From: Rhypophila decipiens | Lineage: Eukaryota > Ascomycota > Sordariomycetes > Sordariales > Naviculisporaceae | Assembly (NCBI GenBank): GCA_033297075.1 | Contig: MU858271.1 | Coordinates: 1 to 55,777 of the forward strand | DNA length: 55,777 bases | Direction of reading: 5' to 3' | Part shown: piece after piece, positions 42,966-55,398 of the stretch | How positions within the stretch are numbered: the stretch's first letter is position 1 | How the letters are laid out: every line of letters begins with the position of its first letter | Notes under the pieces: model-generated | Database searches by the model: none | What the model was told of the DNA's origin: nothing | Seen by the model: only the letters and a program-made list of their open reading frames with translations | Program-made: the position numbers and the translations under genes

Positions 42966-44731
42966 TTACCAGAGCTTGACCTTCTGCATGCTGCCCTCCT
43001 CCTGCAGCGCCTTGTGGAGATCAAACGAGTTGAAGAGGAGGTGGGGCTCGTGGCCCATGCCCTTGCGGAGGCACTCGAACTCGGCCTTCTCAAAGTATGC
43101 CGAGAGGATGGGCTGGTACACGGGGTGAGCGCACTTCTTGATGATGACGCGGGCCCTCTCTCTGGGGCTCAAGCCTCTAACATCGGCCAGACCCTGCTCG
43201 GTTACGATGACATCCAAGTCGTGCTCCGTCTGGTCAATGTGGGTGCACATGGGCACGATGCAGCTGACACCGTGGGGATCCGTCTTGCTGGGTCTGGTGG
43301 AAGGAGTGTGCATGATGCTGTACTTGGCGTTGCGCAAAAAGTCGGCCGAGCCACCGAGTCCGTTGAGCATACGGCTGCCCATCACGCACGTCGAGTTGGC
43401 GTGGGCATAGATGTCCACCTCGACAGGGGTGTTCATGCCGATGACGCCGAGACGACGGATGATCTCGGGCGAGTTGCTCACCTGCTGAGAGCGGAGGAGC
43501 AGCTTTCCGTAATAATCCTCCCAGTTGTCATAGAAGCGCTTGAAGCCAGTGGGAGAGAAGCGGATCGAGGTCGCGGTGGCGAAGTCGAGGCGGCCAGAGT
43601 CGAACAAGTCGAGGAAGGTATCTTGGATGACCTCGGTCCAGACCTTCAGGTTGCGGAAGTTGGAGTTGTCGAGACCACCAATCACGGCGTTGGCGATGTT
43701 TCCAATGCCCGACTGCAGGGGCAGGAGGCTGGGAGGCAAACGGCCGTGCTTGACCTCGTGCTCAAAGAACTCGATCAGGTGGTTGGCAATCTGCGCAGAG
43801 CCCTCATCGGGTTCCGTGTTGGGGGATGTCTGGTCCTGGTAGTCCGACTCGACAATGCCAACCACCTTCTCGGGGTCGATGGGGATCGATGTGGTTCCAA
43901 TGCGGTCTTCCACGCCCATGATGAGGTAAGGCTTGCGCTTGGGAGGCAGATCGGTCATGGTGATGTCATGGAGGCCATCGAAGTTGGGCAGCGAAGTGTT
44001 GACCTCGATGATGATCTGTTCCAAACGGTCAGTCCAGTCGGTCCATTGCCCATCGTGAAAATATCGCCTACCTTGTCGGCCATCTGGATCAGCTCGGGGG
44101 TGGCGCCAACCGAGGCTCCGGGGACGATGCTGCCGTCCTCCTTGATCTCGGTGGCTTCGACCACCACGACGTCAAGCTTGTTGTTGGGCTTGTCCTTTGT
44201 GTAGAATCCCTATTATTTCTCCACGTCAATATCCCATCCTAACACGTGTTTTATTATAGGAGGCGTTCGTACGTAGACGAGGTCGACCGGGAACATGGAC
44301 AAGTGCTTGTCGAAGAACTGGATGCGGCCCTCGTTGATGCCCTTGGAGATGGACTTGCCGACTTGGTGAGGACTCCGGCGCTCGATCATGTCCAGTCCCG
44401 CCCATCGGTTCTCGGTCTCGGCTCCCGAGGAGGCTCCTACGAAGAGGCTGTACTTGAGCTTTCCTTGGAGGTTGTTTTGCTCGACGTGGTCGGCCAAGAA
44501 GGTGGGAATTTTCCTGCGGTCAACATGTCAGCCCCCCTGATATCGCTTCCATTCCCATATGATGACGGGGGTCACAAACTTGGGGTATCCGACGCCCGTG
44601 AAGCCAGACCATCCGAGGTAAGCGCCATTGGGAAAGTGGTGAAGGAGGTCCTGGGGCTGGCAGAGCTTCTTGAGCATCGAAGGCCGGTGGACGCGCGCCT
44701 TGAGGGCGGCAGAGGCGACGGGGGAAGCCAT
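42966..44731 (-). CDS. ACH1: Acetyl-CoA hydrolase / succinyl-CoA:acetate CoA-transferase (Ach1), 526 aa
   Basis: Mitochondrial CoA-transferase family enzyme that moves CoA between acetate, propionate and succinate, needed for acetate handling and propionyl-CoA detoxification. Exons: 44731-44580, 44513-44273, 44209-44072 and 44015-42966; the introns are 66, 63 and 56 nt, all GT-AG, and frame holds. The total of 526 residues equals the yeast protein. Landmarks are [68 protein letters not shown] and [18 protein letters not shown] near the C-terminus. The N-terminus ([20 protein letters not shown]) is basic and Ser/Ala-rich, consistent with a weak mitochondrial presequence. Intact. Confidence 0.96.
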
Positions 44732-47589
44732 ATTGACTGGTCCAGAAGTCGTCGAGCTCGAGGATTGTCCAATGGCTGAAAGAGACGCAAGAATCGCCCT
44801 TTGTGTATGGCAAAAACGGAAACCAACCGACAACGACACGGCACAACAACGCGCAAGACTTCAGTCCGGAAAACAAGAAAAATGCACAAGAAAGGAGGTC
44901 AAGCGAAATGGCGGGAGGGAAAAGAATTGGGATAATGTGCCCAGATGAGAGAAGAGAATTCCATTCTGCGTACCACGTGGTGCGGAGGACGATGCTGGGT
45001 TTTGTATGGATTCTGACGGGTGGGTTGACGGAACCGTTGACCAGGTTTTGGAGATGGGGGATAATGGGGACTTGCGCGAATACATCATAGCCAAGACAAG
45101 GGAATGCCGGCGGGAGCCTCCCGGCAGGCACGGAGAATGACAAGGAGAAGGAACCCCACCCCCCACTTTTGTCACCAGCAATTGTGTCTCCAAGTATTGG
45201 CATCAGCTGATAAAGACTTATCCGTTGTTTCCATGAAAAGCATCAATTGAAAGACTATCGCCATTAGTTACCTTTGGCTGTCCATTGAAACCCAATTGAT
45301 GTGTTTATCCATGTTTTCCTCGGCGGGGTGATGTTTAGTGGTCGTTCCAACTTTGCCTGGTGTGATTATTTTGTACGCATTCCGGGTATAAGACCACTGA
45401 AATAAAGTACGCGGCGTCCCGGGCCCGGGCATTAGCTCCGTTCCGTCCACCCAAGACAAAAAACTTATCCACGAGATGCACTCGGCGAAGCGACGAAGCG
45501 AGGAGGAGAGAAAAAAAAAGGAGAAATCGCCTCTCGTGCAGCGAATCGATATTAACATCCACCGACTGACCGGGTTCTACGGTCCAAACTCGGTTTTTTC
45601 GGTGGGGAATCCTCCCGACCTCGACAACCAGCTCCGCTCATCCGCCCGAGGGAAGATGAAAAGTTCGGCTACGTACCCTGTCTGAGAGAGCACGGTGCTG
45701 ACTCAGGTCCGTCGACTCCGTACTGATTCTCGGGGGAGAGGCAGAGTCTCATCGGGACTCTGAATTGCGCGGCCGCACCCTGCTGCCCGGAAATAAACGG
45801 ACGTATCCGCATCAGTGATCCCACTTGAGAAAAAGTATGGTCCAATTAGGCTTCTTGCTTCCCGTCTTGCAAGAAGAATGGGTGCGTTCTGTCTGATGGG
45901 AAGGAATCGGCCCCCAACGACCCCACTCGGCCTGCCGAAGATGGAAGGTAGTTTGCACGCAACTCACCGATGAATTCAAGGACGTTCAAAGGAAGCAAGA
46001 GACAAATATCTTGAAGAAAGAGAAAGCCCAAGAGGCACCAGATGAAAACATATCCTTGTTCCTGTAAATCGGACATAAGCAAGCTATTCTCGCCTAAACC
46101 AGTTCCTGGTGTTTCTATCGGCAAGTTTAGTGAGCTGGGGTATCCCGTAAAGGATATCCGTCTCCCATGTCGGGCTCGTCAATCTGCGGCGAGAGCGCTC
46201 TGTGTTAACACATGGGTATAAGATTTTGACACAAGCAAACATCCTGAAGTCTCGAGCAAATCCATAAAACCCAGAATGTAATTTGCACCGTTATCGTTTC
46301 AAACAGTTCCGCAAATGCGGTTTTCAGTTGTTACTGTATGTTGAAGCCGCTGAAAAGTGGTCGAATGGCTGCTATGCGGGGACGTATGTACTATCATGTA
46401 CCTTTTCCAACAAAACTTCAACAGTCGGGATCGACATTCTGTGCTGTGGTGGTGTTTTGCCGTTCAAAATTTGGGGCACTAACAATTTTGCATGAAATTC
46501 ACACACCCCATTGGTATCGTCATGCTACCTTCGTGAAGTGGGGAAAGTAGGGGCAGATCCCTCTTGCGGAATACCTCCAGTACAAGATTTGATGGGATCC
46601 AATAAGAGAACGTCTAGGCGCTTTTTCTGTGGGGAGAGTTTTCACTGCAGCCAATCCGGTTGCAATGAGCCCATCAACCCCGCTGTCCTGGGTTCTCAGT
46701 CTCCAAAAGACATCGTGGATTGCTGAGCCATGACAAAAGCTTCATGATGTTGCTGGCTGCCAGCTTTCCAACTTCAATCAGCCCGCCCTTATTACCGGCA
46801 TCTTGCCTCTTTATTTTTGTTCGAGAATAAAATTTGTCTTGTAGTCAATGTGGAGATGGGCCAATCTTTTGTGATGTTATCCAGAGTTTTGGCTTTGCCA
46901 GTGCCAGTCTTATTCCAGGTTGTTGTCAAGAGATGGGAATTTCATGGCGAAAACACTTGAGGCAACGTCGCTTTGGGAAGCAGAAGGGGACAGGAGTGCA
47001 GGCAAGCTCAACGGACCGACGCCAAGAATTTATTCAAGAAAACTTGCATGCATGTAACTATCCATAGCGACTATGCGATTGGACGGATTATGCACTGCAA
47101 CGAGTCTACCCAAGCACTCGGAGCACATGTGAAACAGTCTTCAAGAGAGTTAGGGTTCTGTAAGTAGGATCGATGAACAGGTACCTAGGTACCTATGGAC
47201 GTTCGCGCCCCCCTTCCGTCTGGACAACTATATGTACATATACCTCATTATCCATGTCTTCATTTTATTAGGAATCACTTAGGCGTAAGTTGGCTATTGA
47301 AGCGCAGTTTTGAGTTTAATAAGCCCTTTGTGTAAGGAACTGAATGGATTTAAATACAATACAGAGAAAAACTTGAAAGATGGAAACACGAGTTGCATAA
47401 AGAAAATACCAATCTAGATACGCAATCTGTCGGTCTCATTTCAAATACGGTTTTTTCTTTCTTTCGATTCATATTTGGCTCAGTGGATTGGACGTTGTCA
47501 TCGCCTCAACATGGTTTAAGTTTCCGAGGTAGGTAGGTAAGGTACATACTGTATGCAATAATATCTGATCACACAATGAGACAGGTACC
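44732..47589. other. Long intergenic region
   Basis: The left end is the Ach1 promoter. A 16-nt palindrome AGGTACCTAGGTACCT lies at about 47179-47198. No convincing coding sequence, RNA gene or mobile element was found; open frames are short and domain-free. Confidence 0.45.
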
Positions 47590-50500
47590 TTATATCTGCT
47601 GCTCCTCCTCAAGCCACGGCTGAAGACAAACCTGGCCCGTCTGAGACTTATGGTGGCTCGCCAGCGTATCTGACCGGCTGAAGGTCATGCCACAACCCCA
47701 GCTGCTCCCATCGGCCAAGATGCCGCCGCACACAAAGTAGTCGGCATCCAATATGTGTACCCGGGAATGTCTCTTCAGATCGCTCTGCCTTATGAAGTCC
47801 TTTTGGCATGTCGGGCATACGAAGTCCCGGGACTCGGAGTGCGTGAGCAGATGCGATTGAAGGTTAAATTTCTTGGTGAACGATTTGTTGGGGCACACAT
47901 GACACTTGTACCTTTTGCGGGCTGGACCGTCCAGGCCACCAATCTCTTCATCGACATCTAGTAAGGTTTGGGACGGTCCTTCCGCCGCATCCTTGCCGGT
48001 GCTGGGTGTACGAAACTCTTCAAGTTTACTAGATTGCCTCTTTCGCAAGACGTCCTGGGGCCGAGGAAAGTCGTCTGCGCCGCCGTCAACCAGGTCATCA
48101 CCATGGTTGGCCTTCTTATGCCGCTCGAGATCACTCGCCGTTTTGACGCCGAAAACGGTGGTCGGACACCCGTTCACGTCGCATCGAAACGGTCGGAGAT
48201 GCTTCTGCAGGTGGTTTTCTCGCTGCTCCTTTGTGGCGAATCCCACGGTAAAGTAGTTGCAGCTGAACCTCGGGCACTTGAAGAGCTGCGTTCCGTGCAA
48301 CTCCCCCAGTTCTTTCTTGCCAGATTCGTCCGCCGATAGCCAGCAGTCTTCAAGGACCTGTCGTATCTCTCCAACGACTTCGGCCAGGTCTAGTGCAGTC
48401 TCGCTTGGCTTCATTTCTCCATAGAATGTTGCTTGCTTTCGGCTCGATACGACCGCTTGCTCGAGTCGCTGGTGAGAGGGGAGATGAGCCAGGGATCTAA
48501 GCCGAGCTGTGTCTCTCGCAGAGACGTCGAGTTTCTTGGTGGGAGAAGACCAATGCTGATCAATAAACAACTCGAGTGGCCCGTCAATATTTGCTATAGT
48601 TGTAGCTCCATGTTCACTTTCGAGACCTCCACCAGCGAGAGCCGTCTCCAGATGGCGGAACCAGTAAAGCGTCGCGTAATCTAGGAAGCCATAGGTGCCG
48701 GCTGTGGCATTGTCGCGGATATTGTCTTTGGTAATTTTTCGATCGAAACCGGGAAGGCCAAGGTAGACGAGGCAGCGTTCCGATAAACCCAGATCCACAA
48801 CTTTCGGAACAACCAGTTGCTCGTCAAGCAAGAACCTGCAAGTTACCTATTTAGCTGACTTGTAGTGTATATATATATGCTCCGGGGATTCTTTCGTTGC
48901 GCTCACTTACATCCTCGCAGTCGAGTGGACAAGCTCCACGACTCCGTCGTCCTTGATCTCAACCAAAGAACCGCAAAGGTCTTTAGAGTCCACCCGGAAA
49001 CGCCGTTTCCACAACTCCAGAGACCGGTTTTCTGGCTTGACTGACTTGATCACTTGAATCTCATACCATTTTAACGGCCGTTTAGAACAGGCAAGCCAGC
49101 CGAGGAGCATCATGCGGTCTCGCCTCTCTGCTACGGACGCATGCGCGTCGATTCGCGCAAGGATTCGTCGATACCTGTGACGATGGATAGGTACCCCCAG
49201 TCAGTTTTTATTTTTTTTATTTCGGTAGGTGAATAAGTAAGTAGGTACGGGCACTTACGCGTTGTTGATCTCAAGTGGGAAATTCCCAGGCTCCAGTTCC
49301 TGGTCAAAATCTTCCACGTTAGTCTGATGGAAGAGATTGTCCCACGTCAGTTTCGCGAGGAGGAACATTCCTGTAACATAAAAATAAAAATTAGCAGTCT
49401 TTTCGTTCTCGGCGTGGAGGTAATTGTCGTGTCTTCTTTGCTTACCACCAGATGCTCGCGCAACGTGTGTGGCTAACCTATCTCTTCTCGTATCGGACAG
49501 GTCGAATTTTGGCTGTGACCTCAACGCCCATGCCCGGCTGAACTCGCTGATGTCGTCCGCATTATCACCCGGGCTGATCTTTATGGCTGTGATCCCAATA
49601 AAGTCTCTCCTAGCGATGCCGTCGTCTTGGCTGATGAACAGACATCGAACCCGCTCCCCGTTCTCGGGCGGGAGGTCTTCAACAACCTTTCTGAACCAGC
49701 TTGCAATCGTCTTTCGCTGATCTCGGGGGCACTCGTCGATGCCGTCAAGAATGATGTAAACGCTCTCGCAACTGCGAATGGAAAGATGAAGTAGCTCTTG
49801 AATCCCCTCGTGCGACGTGAGAATAGGTTCAGAGCTGTTCAGGAATTCGTCATGCGCTTGTAGCATCATTGTCTTGTCCTGTGCCAACAGTTGAGACAGT
49901 ATCGAGCGCCCTATGGAGGCAAAGGAGTTGCGCTCGGCGTCATTGCTTTTACAGTAGAAATAGACGACAGTCGGGGCGTGGTCCAGATTTTCCGCCGCTT
50001 CGATAACCACAGAAGCGAGAACGGTTTTGCCTGCGAGGCTTTTAAGTTAGCAGACGTGCCTGGGGGGGGGGGGGGGGGGGTTGGACTTTGAGCGCTATGT
50101 CGCCAAACACGGCTGGACGTACCTGCACCGGGTATGCCGTTGAGCCACAGCAATGTCGGGAGAGTGGGATAGAGATGGCTGAACCAGGCTTTGAACTTGT
50201 CGTTATCGAGAAGCCAGGAGCCGGTGTGTGGGTATTCTCGCCGGAGGGCAGCTAGATGGCTCTGTTCGTTCTCAACGCACACTGGTTTAAGCCACCCTAG
50301 AACGTCACGCCGGCGACGAGACTCGTTGGTGTCGATCAGAGACTGCATCTTTGCGTCTTGAATCTCCCATTCTGTCCTGGATCTGGTGATTTCAGATAGA
50401 GTCGCGTGGTTTCGAACCAAGGCAGCGTGCTGATCAAGACTGCTGATAAGTCTGGTGAAGCAGGACTTGTACGTATTCCAGGTCGCCTTGAAGATTTGCT

Positions 50501-51248
50501 GCCATACTATGCGGTAATTTGTCAGAGTGTCATGCTAGACACAGCCTGTAGTCAAACACTAGGTGGGCATGAAAGTTGTTCCAAAGAAGGGAACAGTCGA
50601 ACACGTACCCGGCTTCTCGAAGTATTCAAGTGCCGCTGTATGGAAGTCCAAAATATCCCTATACATGAGCACAAGAACCCTATGCATGTCAGCATTCCCT
50701 TCGAAGAGCTTCTGGTACTGGAGCAGGAGGGGTAGCTTTTCGCCGATGGATTGGTAAACTTCCAGGAGTTCTGTGAACGCATGGGCTAACGAGCTGGCCG
50801 TCTGGACGTGAGTTTGGTGTCAGCGAGTGTTTGTCCATGTAGTTCAAGTGTATGTACGCCGGAGGACCAGGTAGCTCACTAGCAGGAGGAATTTCATGGG
50901 CCCCTGTTGGGTAGGTAAGGTATGTGTTAGCTTTTCAACAAATTCTCGGGTGGTTCAGATAGGAAACCATCCTTGACGGCTCACCCAGACGAAGGCGACA
51001 ACCTCTGATGATTGGGTAAATATTTCGATCACCTTCCCAATCTGCTCCATCGCCTCTAAAAAGGGGTTCAGTCGAGCCATGTTTTGTAGCCGCCGACTAG
51101 AGTTTTGTCTATCTTGAATCTGGCCGATCTCGTGGCGCAAGTTCTCCAGCGTCGTGGCTGTAAAGCTTCGTTTGTGCTTCGGTTTTAGCCTCCGTTGGAA
51201 CTCGGCAAGAGCCTGCTCGAAGGGGTCTGCTTTTGTGATATCGGCCAT
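47590..51248 (-). CDS. NACHT protein with C-terminal C2H2 zinc fingers (fungal NLR), 1023 aa
   Basis: Eight exons: 51248-50985, 50903-50880 (24 nt), 50801-50609, 50506-50123, 50030-49446, 49370-49259, 49174-48911 and 48835-47590. Every junction keeps frame. The N-terminal helical domain (FEQALAEFQRRL) matches the region seen before NACHT in fungal STAND proteins. Walker A GIPGAGKT is split by intron 4 (about residues 284-291); Walker B-like YIILDGIDECP and a sensor-like VRCLFISQDD follow. A winged-helix region (MMLLGWLACSKRPLKWYEIQ) and VELVHSTAR then lead to five C2H2-type fingers, including YKCHVCPNKSFTKKF and FVCPTCQKDF. Intron 4 carries a run of about 18 G. The fingers replace the usual WD/ankyrin/TPR sensor. 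Intact. Confidence 0.9.
50061..50080. repeat. Homopolymer G run in an NLR intron
   Basis: About 18 consecutive G (plus strand) inside intron 4 of the zinc-finger NACHT gene (50122-50031), close to its acceptor. Length is prone to assembly error. Confidence 0.8.
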
Positions 51249-51723
51249 CGCTTCAATAAGATTCGAGTGAAGAATTAATCCTACTTGTGGTTTCGTATTG
51301 CCGTGCTCATAGTGGTATCATTACTTCGCAAAGACGTAAATGGACTGAGGTTCAACGGGTCCGATCATGTGCCAGGAAATGGTTGAAAGAGAAGTGACCG
51401 ATCCCCCCCCCCCAGTAACAGATAAGTAGAAACGCCTAAGAGAGTGCCCTGGGTTCCTGTATTGGGGTGAGACCAGCTGATTGGGTATCATCGATATGTA
51501 CAGTACCTACATACCTAGCCACCACCAAAAGTCTTGCAGATCTTGGCAGGGGCTATGCCACCATCAGCTGTTGCACTTCCAGCAAAAGAATGAAAAGATC
51601 TTTTGTAGTATCTATCCGTGACTCGACTTGTCGCAACTTCAATTGAATCCCGCTTCTTCAATGCTACTGGTGTGATCTTTATTTCTACTCCTTGTTATTT
51701 CATCTTCTTTCCACACGTGGACC
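51249..51723. other. Divergent promoter region between NLR and SNF2 genes
   Basis: A 475-bp head-to-head intergenic region with a C run at about 51404-51413. No gene seen. It probably serves both genes. Confidence 0.5.
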
Positions 51724-54700
51724 ATGAAACGAAAAGTTCCAGTTGATGATGTTCTCCCCGATCAGCAGTCTCAAGCCAGCAGGCAGCATGCCTCAGAGCC
51801 CGTAAACTGCAAGATGCCGCCGCCTACATCAAGTCGCATCGATAAGTATGGAACCTTTTGCTTTGGGGTTTTAGATAATTACTTTTCGAGTTCAACTTCC
51901 GCGTTCATCACCATTCTTGACTTCAGATATTTCCCAGATACAGTGAACCCTAGACTCGAAGCCAAAGTGTCATATTGCGCTAGTTATTTATCAGAAGCAG
52001 CCAATGCCCACTAACATTGGAGTTCTTCTTTTACCACCGTATATAGCCAAAGCACGACTTCTTCCGACATCTCCGCGCCCATAAGCCCAACTCGGACAGA
52101 TGGCCAGGTGCTAACCAAGCCGGGATATGTGTGTTATGGAAGTGTATGAACCCTGGCTAATTAATGTCTTAACATTATTCTCAGATGGTCGGCTACTAAT
52201 CATATGAACATCTATCAACTTAGATCCTTGATGTTAAGGTACAAATTCAACGCATCCCGAACATCGATGTCGACATATCCAACGGAAATTTAGACAGTGA
52301 ACATCTTAAATTCGACGTCGACAAACAAGGCAGTTTCTTCGCTCTCTTCTACGCCAGAAAAGTATTTGCACTATTAAACAAAAAGGCCTGTCAGTATATC
52401 AGGTCTATACTCCAGCTCGACGCCACCATAAAATTCGACGCGTTTGTATCAACTCAGCAGTGGAAGATACCCGCGTCAGGCCAAGGAACAGAACCGAAGG
52501 TATTACTTGTCGAACTAAACATATACGGCCCAAGGCAAGATTCAGATAAGGTAGGCTCTGTCCTTTCAAAGGCTCACACCTTTCTGCAGCGGCCTCAGTT
52601 CGGGCTGGACAACAATTTTCCATACCACAACCCTCAATTTCTGGCCTTACCGGGGTTCAAGGCCCTGCCAGACCCGGAATCTCTGTTGCGACCTCCAGAG
52701 GCTCCGCTTCCTGCTGGCCAAACAGGTCTGCCGGATGCTCTTTCGGTGGCCTCGTTGACTTCGGAGGTCGACCAAATTCTGGATTCCTTGTCACATCGCA
52801 GCATCCTCTGTCAACGACAAGTTGATGGCCGTATAAAAACCCAACTGTTCCCGTAAGTCTCAGTCGTGCCTTACCCCTCAGCAAGTGACCCGTCATATGT
52901 TCGGATTTTCTAACACAACCACCTCTGGACATACATGTAGGTACCAGAGAGAGGCGGTTGATTTCATACTTCAGCGTGAGGCGGTAGACGTTCGCCAGGA
53001 ACTGTCCCTCTGGGAAAAAACAGACGAGTCGTCTAATACCCCGAGGTCAGAGAAACGCTGGCGATCTTATGTCCCCCATCTCACGGCTTGAGAGAGCACA
53101 GCTGACCGGGTCCCTATATACTTAGCTACCGCCATATTATCAACGGGGCGAAATCCCCCCTGCCAGACGACCCAGCGGGGGGCATCTTGGCGGATGAAAT
53201 GGGCTTGGGCAAGACTCTAGTCATGTTGACGACAATAGGTGGATCGTCCAGGGATGCTGCAAAGCATGCGTCTGCCCAGATTCACGAGCCGAAAGAGAAG
53301 AACAAGACTTGCACTCGAGCAACTCTCATTGTTGCTCCTTCTTCGCGTATGTAACTCTCTACCTACATAACCGTATCAAAGTTTTGTTCTAATGGCTGTG
53401 TAGTACTGACGAATAACTGGGTGGAAGAGATTCGCAAGTAAGTGCTGCAGCCCTCTTAATTAGTACTAGTTTTGGCAAGCTATGTTGACAAGTCATGAGC
53501 TAATGACTGATCGACTGTAATTAGACATACCTGGCCTGGGGATATCTCATTCTTCAAATACCATGGCCCGAGCCGAGCAGATGATATGAACCTCCTCATG
53601 AGCAGCGACATAGTCCTTACCACATACGGCACGGTACTGGCTGAATTGCGTGGGGGGACGGAAAACTCACCCCTGAGTAGTCTTTCTTGGTTTAGAATTG
53701 TCCTGGATGAAGGTTAGTGCGGCACGAACAACATGTCTCCTGGATCGTACGGACAATGGGCAGCTAATAACGCGTGTATTTTGGCACATAGCACACACCA
53801 TTCGAAACCAAGAATCGAAACAGTTTACAGCTATAAGCAGCCTCCACGCTCGACATCGCTGGTGTCTGACCGGGACTCCGATACAGAACACCTTAGACGA
53901 CCTGGGGGCTCTCGTGAAGTTTCTAAGGGTGCCTATTCTGAGTGACAGCACCGCTTTTCGAAGATACATCTCAGGCCCAATCACATCTACCAAGCCTAAC
54001 AAGTGGGAGAACCTGCGAAAGCTCCTCGGCGCTCTCTGTCTGCGTCGAACGAGGGAGCGCCTACGCAATGTTCCTGAACATGAGACTCAATCAGTAATGG
54101 TGACATTCACCGTTCCCGAGCGGCAGACCTACAACGAAATTCTGCAGCAAGGAAAAGCGGCCATCGACATGGTTGTGTGCGGGAAAGCAAGGCGAAAGCT
54201 AAACTCCACCGCGCTGGCCGTATTCCTACGCCTGCGCCTGTTCTGCAATAATGGAAGCAATAGTTCGCAGCAGGTAGAGCCTTCCACAGCAGAAACTCCG
54301 TTCGACCTTGACGAAGCCCTCAGCTATCTTCAGCAGCGCGGCGAGGCTTACTGTGGTTACTGTCTGGCCGAAGTATACTCCCTCAGCAACGAAGTCACGA
54401 GGGCCGGCATGGACTGCGGCCTCTTCATCAGGTTTTGTGGACATATCGTCTGCAGCGGCTGCGTGCCGCGATATCGCGACGAGCATGAGAGCTGTCCCCG
54501 CTGCCCTGTAATAACAAATAACGATGATGGTAGCATGTCAGATGACACAGAGCGCGTGCCCAACAATATAGCGGCGGGACTTTCTCCCGGCGCTTTCCCG
54601 ACGACGAATGATACCCAATACATCTATCCCAGCAAGCTGCTGGCTTTACTGGCTAATATTCAGAGTCATGTTTCTCACAAAAGGTACTAGTATTAACTTT

Positions 54701-55398
54701 CGTCTCCCTTGCTAGTGTTATCATGTTTCAGAGCGCACCCCCTACTTTTGCATCTCAATGGCTGAACATACACACACACAAACAGCATCGTGTTTTCCTT
54801 TTGGAGGAAGAGTCTCGAACTCGTCGGTCAGTTGCTCACGGTCCACGGTATACCATTCTTGTTCATTCACGGCTCCATCCCCTTCAAGGAGCGTGAGCGC
54901 CTCATTAAACGGTTCCGAGACCCCGAAAGCGAAAAGATCCTCCTCATGACTCTTGGGACAGGCGCAGAGGGGTACGTACGCCAAATACCCATCTATGTTC
55001 GGATACCGACAATGCAGAATTCCTAACATAACTGCCTCTATTGCAGACTGAATCTTGCTATAGCGTCACGTATTCACCTGGTCGAGCCACAGTGGAACCC
55101 GACTGTCGAGTTCCAAGCCATGAGCCGCGCGCTCCGGCTCGGGCAAACACACCGCGTCACGGTCATCCGGTACATTGTGACGGAAACCGTCGAAGAGGCA
55201 AGTTTGAGAAGCCACAAATCTCCACTGCCTATTTCCCTGCTTCGATTCATACTTACGAGATGATAATAGAGTAATATCCTCTCGAAACAGAGGCGGAAGA
55301 AGGTGCTTGCGGGCGGGGGGTTCGCAGAACGGGAACAGCTGCAGGAGGTTCTAGTAAGCAATAGGGGAGCCATTCTTTGTCCTCCGCCCTTAAGCTAG
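51724..55398 (+). CDS. SNF2-family ATPase with RING finger (Rad5/HLTF/SMARCA3-like), 904 aa
   Basis: Nuclear DNA translocase / ubiquitin-ligase-type protein of the group acting in repair or chromatin remodelling. Eleven exons: 51724-51845, 52086-52143, 52224-52852, 52941-53045, 53126-53346, 53404-53437, 53525-53712, 53792-54683, 54786-54971, 55047-55197, 55270-55398; frame holds throughout. Basic N-terminus (MKRKVP), then CYGSILDVKVQIQ. Helicase motifs: ILADEMGLGKT (about 325-335), TLIVAPSS, DEAH split by intron 7 (about 451-454), HRWCLTGTPIQN. RING: CGYC..CGHIVCSGC..CPRC (about 640-690). The second lobe has VFSFWRKSLELV, GLNLAIASRIHLVEPQWNP and SRALRLGQTHRV. The last intron is GC-AG (GAG|GCAAGT). 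No HIRAN domain is evident, so it may be a shorter fungal paralogue. Confidence 0.93.

Noticed and set aside
43014..44204. 396-codon plus-strand frame
   Set aside because: Antisense shadow of the strongly conserved Ach1 coding sequence.
47179..47198. Palindrome AGGTACCTAGGTACCT as a regulatory site
   Set aside because: TAGGTA/GGTACC-type motifs recur in several non-coding stretches here (about 47526, 49190, 50912, 51504), so it looks like a common genomic word.
50398..50420. Possible tRNA B-box (GGTTCGAAACC on the minus strand)
   Set aside because: Falls within exon 4 of the zinc-finger NACHT gene and has no tRNA context.
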